Positions 1-6,803 of a stretch of 23,607 nucleotides of DNA are shown piece after piece. Made by a program: the position numbers and the translations under genes. Numbering within the stretch: the first letter of the stretch is position 1; every line of letters starts with the position of its first letter. The stretch comes from an uncultured Marvinbryantia sp. Its GTDB lineage: Bacteria; Bacillota; Clostridia; Lachnospirales; Lachnospiraceae. The notes under the pieces are model-generated. The model was not told the origin of the DNA, did no database searches, and saw only the letters and a program-made list of their open reading frames with translations. The stretch lies in assembly GCA_934373455.1 (NCBI GenBank), contig CAKRON010000030.1:1-23607 (forward strand). The letters run 5' to 3'.

Positions 1-123
1 GGATACAGCTTTGCCAGTGATCATTACGGAACCGGTACGGTAGATGACGGGCTTCACTATACTACAAGGACATATAAGCGTATTTTTGCAAAATGTATGG
101 ATTCGTTGAGAGTGCCTGCCTGA
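1..123 (+). CDS. C-terminal end of a probable SGNH/GDSL-type hydrolase (partial)
   Basis: Frame 1 is open from the window edge to a TGA at 121-123 and gives the last 40 residues of a protein. The stretch VDDGLHYTTRTY resembles the terminal block of SGNH/GDSL hydrolases, in which an Asp and a His two or three residues apart complete the Ser-His-Asp triad. The Ser block and any signal peptide lie outside the window, so substrate and location cannot be judged. The family assignment is inferred from this one motif. Confidence 0.5.
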   Translation, partial: GYSFASDHYGTGTVDDGLHYTTRTYKRIFAKCMDSLRVPA

Positions 124-193
124 CTAAATGACAGAGAGCATGATCTAACACACCTTCCAAAAGAAAAAACACAGTTAAATACCAGATTACTCC

Positions 194-222
194 TTGCGTG
201 AAAACAGGGAATAGTCTATACT
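194..222 (+). promoter_or_regulatory. Sigma-A-type promoter upstream of asnS
   Basis: TTGCGT at 194-199 is followed after exactly 17 nt by TATACT at 217-222, a good vegetative -35/-10 pair. Transcription should begin near 229, inside the hairpin at 227-261. It would serve asnS and, because no terminator is visible before 5496, probably the next five genes too. Confidence 0.6.
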
Positions 223-226
223 AAAA

Positions 227-266
227 GGCGAGACGGCTGTTATCTGAAACAGCGTTTCGTCTTTTT
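227..266 (+). terminator. Hairpin plus T-run, terminator-like, in the asnS leader
   Basis: An imperfect stem (GGCGAGAC-GGCTGTT against AACAGC-GTTTCGTC, with one bulge) is followed by TTTTT at 262-266. It has the form of an intrinsic terminator and could end transcription from the upstream gene. It begins almost at the start predicted from the promoter at 194-222, so it could also be a 5'-end stabilising hairpin of the asnS mRNA. No T-box specifier or antiterminator sequence was seen. Confidence 0.5.
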
Positions 267-307
267 GTGTAAGACCAGAACGATGAGGAGAAAGAGGAAA
301 CATAGAT

Positions 308-1699
308 ATGAAGTTAACAACAGTAAAAGAGATTTACAAAGAGAGAGAAAAATACCTGGATAAAGAGGTTACAGTAGGCGGATGGGTACGAAGCGTACGT
401 GACTCCAAGACATTTGGATTTATCGTGCTTCACGACGGAAGCTTCTTTGAGACTCTTCAGGTAGTTTATCACGATACAATGGAGAACTTTGCTGAGATCA
501 GCAAATTAAACGTAGGTGCAGCGATCATTGTCAAAGGTACACTGGTAGCAACTCCACAGGCAAAACAGCCATTTGAGATCCAGGCAGCAGAAGTTACAGT
601 AGAGGGTAATTCTGCACCTGATTATCCGCTTCAGAAGAAACGACACAGTCTTGAATACTTAAGAACCATCACACATCTCCGCCCGAGAACAAACACATTC
701 CAGGCAGTATTTCGTGTGCGTTCTCTGTGTGCCTATGCGATTCACCGTTTCTTCCAGGAGCAGGGATTTGTTTATGTGCATACTCCACTGATCACAGGAA
801 GTGACTGTGAAGGTGCAGGTGAGATGTTCCAGGTAACTACTCTGGATATGAACAACGTTCCGACAGATGACAAGGGTGCTGTAGATTACTCTCAGGATTT
901 CTTCGGAAAAGAAACTAATCTGACAGTAAGCGGACAGTTAAACTGCGAGACTTTTGCACAGGCATTCCGCAATGTTTATACTTTCGGACCAACCTTCCGC
1001 GCTGAGAATTCCAACACAACCCGCCATGCGGCAGAGTTCTGGATGATCGAGCCGGAATGCGCATTTGCAGATTTAAATGACAACATGGATCTTGCAGAGG
1101 CAATGCTGAAATATGTGATCCGTTATGTACTGGAGAATGCACCGGAAGAGATGAATTTCTTCAATTCTTTCGTTGATAAGGGACTTCTGGACAGACTGAA
1201 CCATGTGATCAATTCTGAGTTTGGTCATGTTACTTATACAGAAGCGATTGAGATTCTGGAAAAGAACAACGATAACTTTGACTATAAAGTAAGCTGGGGA
1301 TGTGATCTCCAGACAGAGCATGAAAGATATCTGACAGAACAGATATTCAAGAAACCAGTATTTGTGACAGATTATCCGAAAGAGATCAAAGCATTCTATA
1401 TGAAGATGAACGAAGATGGCAAGACAGTTGCTGCTATGGACTGTCTGGTGCCTGGTATCGGAGAAATCATTGGAGGATCTCAGAGAGAGGATGATTATGA
1501 CAAACTTCTTGCACGTATGACAGAACTGGGATTACAGGAAGAAGATTATAAATTCTATCTGGATCTGCGTAAATATGGTTCTACCCGTCATGCAGGATTT
1601 GGACTGGGATTTGAACGCTGCGTTATGTATCTGACCGGTGTGGCAAATATTCGTGATGCGATTCCATTCCCAAGAACAGTAGGAAACTGTGAGTTATAG
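308..1699 (+). CDS. asnS: Asparaginyl-tRNA synthetase
   Basis: AsnS charges tRNA-Asn with asparagine in the cytoplasm, using ATP. The 463 residues match the usual length. An N-terminal OB-fold anticodon-binding domain (about 1-110, with [19 protein letters not shown]) precedes a class II catalytic core. Motif 2 is seen in [20 protein letters not shown] and motif 3 in [16 protein letters not shown], followed by [11 protein letters not shown]. The Asn-type rather than Asp-type signature is [20 protein letters not shown]. The ATG at 308 has AGAGG at 293-297 and a further GAGGAG upstream. Only 13 nt separate its stop from the response regulator start, so the two-component genes are probably co-transcribed with this housekeeping gene. 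Confidence 0.97.
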   Translation: MKLTTVKEIYKEREKYLDKEVTVGGWVRSVRDSKTFGFIVLHDGSFFETLQVVYHDTMENFAEISKLNVGAAIIVKGTLVATPQAKQPFEIQAAEVTVEGNSAPDYPLQKKRHSLEYLRTITHLRPRTNTFQAVFRVRSLCAYAIHRFFQEQGFVYVHTPLITGSDCEGAGEMFQVTTLDMNNVPTDDKGAVDYSQDFFGKETNLTVSGQLNCETFAQAFRNVYTFGPTFRAENSNTTRHAAEFWMIEPECAFADLNDNMDLAEAMLKYVIRYVLENAPEEMNFFNSFVDKGLLDRLNHVINSEFGHVTYTEAIEILEKNNDNFDYKVSWGCDLQTEHERYLTEQIFKKPVFVTDYPKEIKAFYMKMNEDGKTVAAMDCLVPGIGEIIGGSQREDDYDKLLARMTELGLQEEDYKFYLDLRKYGSTRHAGFGLGFERCVMYLTGVANIRDAIPFPRTVGNCEL

Positions 1700-1712
1700 A
1701 AAAGAGGTTTTT

Positions 1713-2408
1713 ATGTCTGATAAGATACTTGTAGTAGATGATGAACGAGAAATTGCGGATGTCATCGGTCTGTATCTTCAGAATGAGAATTTTGAAGTGG
1801 TAAAATGCTACAATGGAAAAGAGGCACTGGAAGCGGTGGAGAAGGAACAGCCTTCTCTCGCCATTCTGGATGTCATGCTTCCGGATATCGATGGATTTAC
1901 AATTTTACAGAAAATCAGAGAAAAATATATGTTTCCTGTAATTATGCTGACTGCAAAGACAGAATATATGGACAAAATTACAGGACTGACTCTGGGGGCT
2001 GATGATTATATTGAAAAGCCATTTAATCCCCTGGAACTGATGGCACGTGTAAAAGCGCAGCTTCGCCGTGTCACAAAGTATAATGAAGGAACAAAACCAC
2101 AGGAAGATATCATAGACTTTGGCGGACTTGTGATGAACCGAAGTACTCATGAATGTCAGTTTAATGAACGGGAACTGACGTTGACGCCGATAGAGTTTGA
2201 TATTCTGTGGATATTATGTGAGAACCGTGGACAGGTAATCAGCTCAGAGCAGTTGTTTGAGCAGGTATGGCATGAGACATATTATAAACAAAGCAACAAT
2301 ACGGTAATGGTACACATCCGTCATCTGCGGGAAAAGATGGGCGGTTCTATGGGAAAAACAGATTTTATTAAGACCGTATGGGGAGTTGGATACAAGGTTG
2401 AAAAATAA
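1713..2408 (+). CDS. OmpR/PhoB-family response regulator, VanR-like
   Basis: This is a two-domain DNA-binding response regulator of 231 residues. The receiver domain (1-120) has acidic pocket D9/D10, phospho-acceptor D53 (ILDVMLPD), T80 and K102 (EKPFNPLELMARV). A winged-helix output domain (about 135-231) includes LTPIEFDILWILCENRG and ends in IKTVWGVGYKVEK. The sequence style is that of VanR-type regulators, but no vanH, vanA, vanX or vanY gene is in the window, so glycopeptide resistance should not be inferred. The ATG at 1713 is chosen because AAAGAGG lies just ahead; an in-frame ATG at 1689 would overlap asnS. The gene overlaps the kinase gene by 11 nt, implying translational coupling. 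Confidence 0.9.
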   Translation: MSDKILVVDDEREIADVIGLYLQNENFEVVKCYNGKEALEAVEKEQPSLAILDVMLPDIDGFTILQKIREKYMFPVIMLTAKTEYMDKITGLTLGADDYIEKPFNPLELMARVKAQLRRVTKYNEGTKPQEDIIDFGGLVMNRSTHECQFNERELTLTPIEFDILWILCENRGQVISSEQLFEQVWHETYYKQSNNTVMVHIRHLREKMGGSMGKTDFIKTVWGVGYKVEK

Positions 2409-3639
2409 TTATAAGAAGCTAAAAAGGACAATTCTGATTCGAACAGGACTGGTGGCACTACTGACACTGGTCATAGGGGTGTGGATTGTCCGCTTTTTTA
2501 TAGACGGGATATTTCAGGGATTGTTTACAAAACTGATGATGTGGATTTTCACAAAGTTGAATATGGAACAGTCCATGGCAGATGAGTGGTACCGCAGAAT
2601 TTTTATGGATCATAAAGCGGTCTTTTTGGTGCTGGGATTTATCATACTGTTTCTGGTCTTTTACAATCTTCTTGTGAAAAGAATGATTCACTATTTGAGC
2701 AGTGTAGAAGCAGCAATTGATGCCATACAGAGGGAAGATGATGAACAGATTGTGCTTGTTCCGGAATTGAAGCCGCTGGAAGATAAGCTGATGGCACTTC
2801 GTGCAACACTGAAACGCAAGGAGATGGAGACTGCGATCAGTGAACAGAAGAAAAATGATCTGGTAGTCTATCTGGCTCATGATTTGAAGACTCCGCTGAC
2901 ATCCATTATTGCCTATTTGACGATGCTGGATCAGAGAAAAAATATGCCGGAAGAAGACCGGGAAAAGTACATTCATGTTACATTTGAAAAGGCATCCAGG
3001 CTTCGGGAGCTGATTAATGAATTCTTTGAGATTACCAAGTTTAATCTGCAAGATATTGTTCTGGAAAAGAAGCAGCTGAATCTGTCTTTTCTTCTGGAGC
3101 AGCTGGCGGATGAAAGCTATGGAGTGTTGAGGGACAAGTATCTGACATGTTCTGTGAAGACCGATGATGACCTGATGGTGATGGGAGATCCGGATAAGCT
3201 GGCCAGGGTCTTTGATAATCTGCTGCGAAATGCGATTGCATATAGCTATACGGATACAGAGATTGAGATTGAAGCCCGTGCCCGAGGTACCGATATTGTG
3301 ATCACATTTAAGAATCAGGGACATGAGATACCGGAACAGAATTTAAAGCTGATTTTTGAAAAGTTTTATCGGGTGGACAACGCCAGATCCAGCCAGACAG
3401 GAGGATCGGGGCTTGGTCTGTCTATCGCTAAGAGAATTGTAGAACTTCATGGTGGACTGATAGAAGCGAGCAGTGACTGGGAGCATACAACGTTTACTGT
3501 TACACTTCCTGGTATTCATAATCCGACACAGAAAGTAGAAGCTCAGAAAAAAGAAGAGGAAGATCCATTGACCAGGCATCAGCGTCTTGGTACGAATAAG
3601 AAGTCAGAAAGCGGAAAAAAGAATCGAAGAAGAATTTAA
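2398..3639 (+). CDS. Membrane sensor histidine kinase, VanS-like
   Basis: This is the kinase partner of the preceding regulator. Numbering from an in-frame TTG at 2386 (417 residues), transmembrane segments lie at about 18-38 and 79-97 and flank a short extracellular loop of about 40 residues. A linker and the HisKA domain follow, with the H-box LAHDLKTPLTSIIAY (His165). The HATPase domain has N-box DNLLRNAIAYS, FEKFYRVD and GGSGLGLSIAKRIVELHGG. The tail after about 385 is Lys/Glu/Arg-rich and probably disordered. No ATG fits. TTG at 2398 has GGGGAG 12 nt upstream, whereas TTG at 2386 has no room for a ribosome binding site, so 2398 is preferred with modest certainty. The signal sensed is unknown. 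Confidence 0.88.
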   Translation: MKNNYKKLKRTILIRTGLVALLTLVIGVWIVRFFIDGIFQGLFTKLMMWIFTKLNMEQSMADEWYRRIFMDHKAVFLVLGFIILFLVFYNLLVKRMIHYLSSVEAAIDAIQREDDEQIVLVPELKPLEDKLMALRATLKRKEMETAISEQKKNDLVVYLAHDLKTPLTSIIAYLTMLDQRKNMPEEDREKYIHVTFEKASRLRELINEFFEITKFNLQDIVLEKKQLNLSFLLEQLADESYGVLRDKYLTCSVKTDDDLMVMGDPDKLARVFDNLLRNAIAYSYTDTEIEIEARARGTDIVITFKNQGHEIPEQNLKLIFEKFYRVDNARSSQTGGSGLGLSIAKRIVELHGGLIEASSDWEHTTFTVTLPGIHNPTQKVEAQKKEEEDPLTRHQRLGTNKKSESGKKNRRRI

Positions 3640-3674
3640 CATAAAATATGTGATAGGAAAGGAGCAAAAGCTGC

Positions 3675-4553
3675 ATGGCAAGACGTGAGACAAGAAGAAA
3701 GAAAAAAGGCGGCATCGGAAATGTAATCAGTACATTAGTGTTACTCATTGCAGTTGTAGTTTTCTGTTTTGCAGCCTGGCGTTTAGTGCATATTTATCTG
3801 GATTATAAAACAGGGGTGGATGAGTATGCAAGTCTTGAACAGTATGTGGGGGATCAGAAAGTGACAGAAGGACTGGATGATTCCATGGATGCAAATGATA
3901 AGATGGGAGACGAATGGGGAGATGCTGATCTGAGCGAATATGGAACAGGAAGCAGATTTGAAGCAATGGAGAATCCTGTTGATTTTGACAGCTTGCAGAG
4001 CATCAACGAAGATGTCATCGGCTGGATTCGTATGGATGCGGTAGATACCATTAATTATCCAATCGTACAGGGAACAGACAATGATTATTATCTGTATCGG
4101 ACATTTGAAAGAACTGATAATTTTTCAGGTTCCATTTTTATGGATTATATGAATAAGAGTAATTTTGGACAAAGAAATACGATAATTTATGGTCATAATA
4201 TGAAGAACGGATCCATGTTTGGAAGTCTGAAAGATTATCGTGATAAAGCAGTATATGATAAGAGTCCGTATTTTTGGATTTACACGCCAAACCGTATTTA
4301 CAAATATGAGATTTTCTCATGTGCAGAAGTGGATAAATTTGGCATGAATTATCAGATCACGTTCCGGGACAAGGAAGATTTCCAGGAATTTATATATCAG
4401 GCGAAAGAACAGTCCTTGTATGATACCGGTGTAGATGTGGATTACACGGATACGATCGTGACGTTATCTACCTGTACCGGCAATGATGCTACCAGATTTG
4501 TAGTTCAAGGAAAACGTGTCAGAACGTACCAGGCGGTACCGAAGACAGAGTAG
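3675..4553 (+). CDS. srtB: Class B sortase
   Basis: A membrane-anchored transpeptidase that joins sorting-signal proteins to the cell wall or to pilin subunits. The 292 residues begin with a basic N-terminus and one transmembrane segment (about 13-36), then an acidic linker (50-100). The sortase fold runs from about 105 to 285, with catalytic His174 (IIYGHNMKNG), Cys267 (VTLSTCTGND) and Arg274 (ATRFVVQGKRV). The His/TLSTC spacing and the helical insertion before the Cys fit class B. AGGAAAGGAG lies 10-18 nt before the ATG. No protein with a sorting signal or pilin features is visible in the window, so this may be a general-purpose sortase. It lies 35 nt after the kinase gene without a terminator, so it may belong to the same transcript or regulon. 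Confidence 0.9.
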   Translation: MARRETRRKKKGGIGNVISTLVLLIAVVVFCFAAWRLVHIYLDYKTGVDEYASLEQYVGDQKVTEGLDDSMDANDKMGDEWGDADLSEYGTGSRFEAMENPVDFDSLQSINEDVIGWIRMDAVDTINYPIVQGTDNDYYLYRTFERTDNFSGSIFMDYMNKSNFGQRNTIIYGHNMKNGSMFGSLKDYRDKAVYDKSPYFWIYTPNRIYKYEIFSCAEVDKFGMNYQITFRDKEDFQEFIYQAKEQSLYDTGVDVDYTDTIVTLSTCTGNDATRFVVQGKRVRTYQAVPKTE

Positions 4554-4567
4554 AGGAGGCGTAAACT

Positions 4568-5293
4568 GTGGAAAAGAAGATAGAGACATTGCAGAATTGG
4601 ATTCAGGACAGTCACAAAGTTGTATTTTTTGGCGGCGCAGGGGTATCTACAGAAAGTGGTATTCCAGATTTTCGAAGTGTGGACGGTCTGTATCATCAGG
4701 AATACGATTATCCTCCGGAGACCATATTAAGTCATAGCTTTTTTATGTATCATACAGAAGAGTTTTACCGTTTTTATAAAAAGAAAATGCTGTGTCTGGA
4801 TGCAAAACCGAACATGGCACATAAGCGTCTGGCTCAGTGGGAGGAGCAGGGGCATGTACAGGCCGTGATTACCCAGAATATTGACGGTCTGCATCAGGCT
4901 GCCGGAAGCAAAGAAGTGTTGGAGCTTCATGGAAGTGTGCTTCGAAATTATTGTATGAAGTGTCATAAATCTTATGATGCAGAATATATGCTTCATGCAG
5001 AAGGTGTACCGACCTGTTCCTGTGGTGGAACCATAAAGCCGGATGTGGTATTGTATGAAGAAGGATTGGATGAGTATACGCTGCGTAAATCTATAGAATA
5101 TATTTCAAAGGCAGATGTATTGATTATCGGAGGAACGTCACTGGTAGTGTATCCGGCAGCAGGACTGATTGATTATTTCCGAGGAAAGCATCTGGTAGTT
5201 ATCAATAAGAGTGTAACATCCAGAGATAAAAATGCGGATCTGGTGATACAGGAAAGTATTGGCAAAGTATTTGAAAGTATAGAGATAAAATAA
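4568..5293 (+). CDS. cobB: NAD-dependent protein deacylase (sirtuin, Sir2/CobB family)
   Basis: A cytoplasmic sirtuin of 241 residues that removes acyl groups from lysines using NAD, releasing nicotinamide and O-acyl-ADP-ribose. Visible motifs are GAGVSTESGIPDFRS (23-37), TQNIDGLH (102-109), catalytic His121 in LHGS, a four-cysteine zinc site (C129, C132, C150, C152), KPDVVLYEEGLDE and GGTSLVVYPAAGL. The start is GTG at 4568, supported by GAGGAGG at 4553-4559 and by the 14-nt gap after the sortase stop. Deacetylation is the default guess. I did not see the Tyr-x-x-Arg pair of desuccinylases with certainty. Confidence 0.93.
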   Translation: MEKKIETLQNWIQDSHKVVFFGGAGVSTESGIPDFRSVDGLYHQEYDYPPETILSHSFFMYHTEEFYRFYKKKMLCLDAKPNMAHKRLAQWEEQGHVQAVITQNIDGLHQAAGSKEVLELHGSVLRNYCMKCHKSYDAEYMLHAEGVPTCSCGGTIKPDVVLYEEGLDEYTLRKSIEYISKADVLIIGGTSLVVYPAAGLIDYFRGKHLVVINKSVTSRDKNADLVIQESIGKVFESIEIK

Positions 5294-5304
5294 CCGGAGG
5301 AAAA

Positions 5305-5496
5305 ATGGAACATTTACAGTATGAAGTAGGGGACATCGTAAAATTGAAAAAACCACATCCATGTGGCAGCCAGGAGTGGGAAATTTTGCGAGTAGGAGCT
5401 GACTTTCGATTGAAATGTCAGGGATGCGGTCATCAGGTGATGGTATCTCGGAAACTTGTGGAGAAAAATACAAAGGGACTGACTAAAAAAGAATAG
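5305..5496 (+). CDS. DUF951 family small protein
   Basis: A 63-residue protein with the N-terminal pattern VGDIVKLKKPHPCGSQEW, then GADFRLKCQGCGHQVMVSR and a basic tail. This is the form of the DUF951 (YyzM-like) family common in Firmicutes, whose function is not established. The Cys/CxxC arrangement suggests a small metal-binding or nucleic-acid-binding OB-like fold, which is inference. It starts 11 nt after the sirtuin stop, with CCGGAGG upstream, and is the last gene of the run that begins with asnS. Confidence 0.85.
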   Translation: MEHLQYEVGDIVKLKKPHPCGSQEWEILRVGADFRLKCQGCGHQVMVSRKLVEKNTKGLTKKE

Positions 5497-5519
5497 CAGA
5501 AAGAAAAAGAGAAAATTTT

Positions 5520-5547
5520 AGAAAGTGCTTGATTTCAGGCACTTTCT
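5520..5547 (+). terminator. Hairpin after the DUF951 gene, weak terminator
   Basis: AGAAAGTGC at 5520-5528 pairs perfectly with GCACTTTCT at 5539-5547 across a 10-nt loop. No plus-strand T-run follows, so termination may be inefficient. The rpsF promoter -35 box lies inside the loop. Confidence 0.4.
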
Positions 5548-5557
5548 GTGCTAAAGT
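5529..5557 (+). promoter_or_regulatory. Probable promoter of rpsF-ssb-rpsR
   Basis: TTGATT at 5529-5534, a 17-nt spacer and TAAAGT at 5552-5557 give a 4/6 plus 4/6 match to sigma-A boxes. It lies about 75 nt upstream of rpsF and leaves room for the structured leader at 5580-5633. An alternative -10 (TATATT, 5559-5564) lacks a matching -35. Confidence 0.45.
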
Positions 5558-5579
5558 ATATATTCGTGATATATTTCAA

Positions 5580-5633
5580 TTCCTTGCTCCTTTTTCGGAA
5601 AGGGGCCAGAGACCACAAGGAGGTGCAAAACGC
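5580..5633 (+). promoter_or_regulatory. rpsF leader structure that can bury the ribosome binding site (S6:S18 leader candidate)
   Basis: Two nested stems can form. The outer stem pairs TTCCTTG (5580-5586) with CAAGGAG (5616-5622), which contains most of the Shine-Dalgarno sequence AAGGAGG. The inner stem pairs CTCCTTT (5587-5593) with AAAGGGG (5599-5605). The 3' internal segment 5606-5615 reads CCAGAGACCA. Ribosomal proteins S6 and S18 are known to bind a structured leader on rpsF mRNAs in many bacteria, and this operon encodes both. The pairing is seen directly; the ligand is inferred, and I did not find a clean copy of the published CACCG box. Confidence 0.5.
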
Positions 5634-5921
5634 ATGAACAAGTATGAATTAGCAGTTGTTGTCAGCGCAAAGCTTGAGGACGACGCAAGAACAGCTACCG
5701 TAGAAAAAGTAAAAGAGTATATTACACGTTTTGGCGGTACTATTACGAATGTTGACGAATGGGGTAAGAAGAAACTTGCTTACGACATTCAGAAAATGAG
5801 CGAAGGTTTTTACTATTTCATTCAGTTCGATGCAGAGGCTGATTGCCCAGCAGAACTGGAAAGACATGTTCGTATTATGGAAAACGTTCTCAGATATTTG
5901 TGTGTTAGACAGGACGCATAA
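5634..5921 (+). CDS. rpsF: 30S ribosomal protein S6
   Basis: S6 is a small-subunit protein that binds the central 16S rRNA domain as a complex with S18. The 95 residues from ATG 5634 fit the family: MNKYELAVVVSAKLED at the start, then FGGTITNVDEWGKKKLAYDIQK and a C-terminal HVRIMENVLRYLCVR. The reading frame is open further upstream, but AAGGAGG at 5617-5623 and the conserved N-terminus fix this start. It is the first gene of the classic rpsF-ssb-rpsR operon and is 15 nt from ssb. Confidence 0.96.
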   Translation: MNKYELAVVVSAKLEDDARTATVEKVKEYITRFGGTITNVDEWGKKKLAYDIQKMSEGFYYFIQFDAEADCPAELERHVRIMENVLRYLCVRQDA

Positions 5922-5936
5922 TAAGAGGAGATCAGA

Positions 5937-6386
5937 ATGAATAAAGTCATTTTAATGGGTCGTTTAACGAGAGACCCGGAAGTTCGTTACTCAGCAGGCG
6001 AGAATGCTACCGCTGTAGCAAGATATACATTGGCTGTAGATCGCAGATTCAGACGTGATGGTGAAGCAACCGCAGATTTTATTCAGTGTGTTGTGTTCGG
6101 TAGAAGTGCTGAATTTGCCGAGAAATATTTCCGTCAGGGAACTAAGGTAGTAGTTACCGGTCGTATCCAGACAGGAAGCTATACCAATAAGGACGGAGTG
6201 AGAGTATACACAACAGATGTTGTTGTAGAAGAACAGGAATTCGCTGAGAGCAAGAATGCATCCGGAGCATCAGAAGGCGGCTATAGCGCAGCACCATCAC
6301 CAAGCAGACCGACACCTAGTGCCGCAGCCGGAGATGGATTCATGAATATACCGGATGGTATCGATGAGGAGCTGCCGTTTAACTAG
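5937..6386 (+). CDS. ssb: Single-stranded DNA-binding protein
   Basis: SSB coats single-stranded DNA in replication, recombination and repair. The 149 residues comprise an OB-fold (1-105: MNKVILMGRLTRDPEVRYS, ADFIQCVVFGRSAEFAEKY, KVVVTGRIQTGSYTNKDG), a Ser/Pro/Ala-rich linker and the acidic tip DEELPFN that recruits partner proteins. GAGGAG lies just before the ATG. Its place between rpsF and rpsR is the conserved bacterial arrangement and marks it as the main chromosomal copy. Confidence 0.96.
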   Translation: MNKVILMGRLTRDPEVRYSAGENATAVARYTLAVDRRFRRDGEATADFIQCVVFGRSAEFAEKYFRQGTKVVVTGRIQTGSYTNKDGVRVYTTDVVVEEQEFAESKNASGASEGGYSAAPSPSRPTPSAAAGDGFMNIPDGIDEELPFN

Positions 6387-6409
6387 AATTTCGATAGGAG
6401 GTAAGAATC

Positions 6410-6673
6410 ATGGCTTACAATAGAAGTGATAGAAGCGACTCTCCAATGAAGAGAAGAGGCGGACGCAGAAGAAAAAAAGTTTGTGTATTCTGCGGTAAAG
6501 AAAATAATGAAATCAATTACAAGGATACAGCCAAATTAAAGAAATACGTTTCTGAAAGAGGAAAAATCCTTCCAAGAAGAATCACAGGAACATGTGCAAA
6601 ACATCAGAGAGCTCTTACATCTGCAATCAAGAGAGCACGTCACGTTGCACTGATGCCATACGTACAGGACTAA
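6410..6673 (+). CDS. rpsR: 30S ribosomal protein S18
   Basis: S18 is the partner of S6 on the 30S platform. The 87 residues have a basic N-terminal extension ([20 protein letters not shown]) with a CxxC pair, then [27 protein letters not shown], which is highly conserved. The CxxC and a third Cys (GTC) suggest a zinc-containing form, which is an inference. AGGAGG at 6395-6402 supports the start. It ends the operon 30 nt before a strong terminator. Confidence 0.96.
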   Translation: MAYNRSDRSDSPMKRRGGRRRKKVCVFCGKENNEINYKDTAKLKKYVSERGKILPRRITGTCAKHQRALTSAIKRARHVALMPYVQD

Positions 6674-6702
6674 TTTTAGTCAGACGTAGAAAAACATAAA
6701 AT

Positions 6703-6749
6703 AAACCCCTTAGAGATCGTGAGAACGATAGCTGAGGGGTTTTTATTTT
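6703..6749 (+). terminator. Intrinsic terminator of rpsF-ssb-rpsR
   Basis: AAACCCCTTAG (6703-6713) pairs with CTGAGGGGTTT (6732-6742), and an inner stem ATCGT/ACGAT (6716-6720, 6725-6729) closes on a GAGA loop. TTTTTATTTT follows. It is the best-formed terminator in the window. Confidence 0.93.
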
Positions 6750-6803
6750 GAGATTGGCATTTTTATGTTAGAATCGGAATGAAAAAACTATTCGGAGGAA
6801 TTT

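Noticed and set aside
124..307. T-box riboswitch ahead of asnS
   Set aside because: The leader from the predicted start is only about 80 nt and I see no specifier loop or T-box sequence; only one hairpin is present.
2458..3324. Long minus-strand open frame (288 codons) opposite the histidine kinase gene
   Set aside because: It lies wholly antisense to a clear kinase, shows no family motif and has low-complexity His/Gln/Ile-rich composition typical of a shadow frame.
1689..5300. Glycopeptide resistance locus
   Set aside because: The two-component genes look VanRS-like, but no vanH, ligase, vanX, vanY or vanT gene is in the window; a sortase and a sirtuin follow instead.
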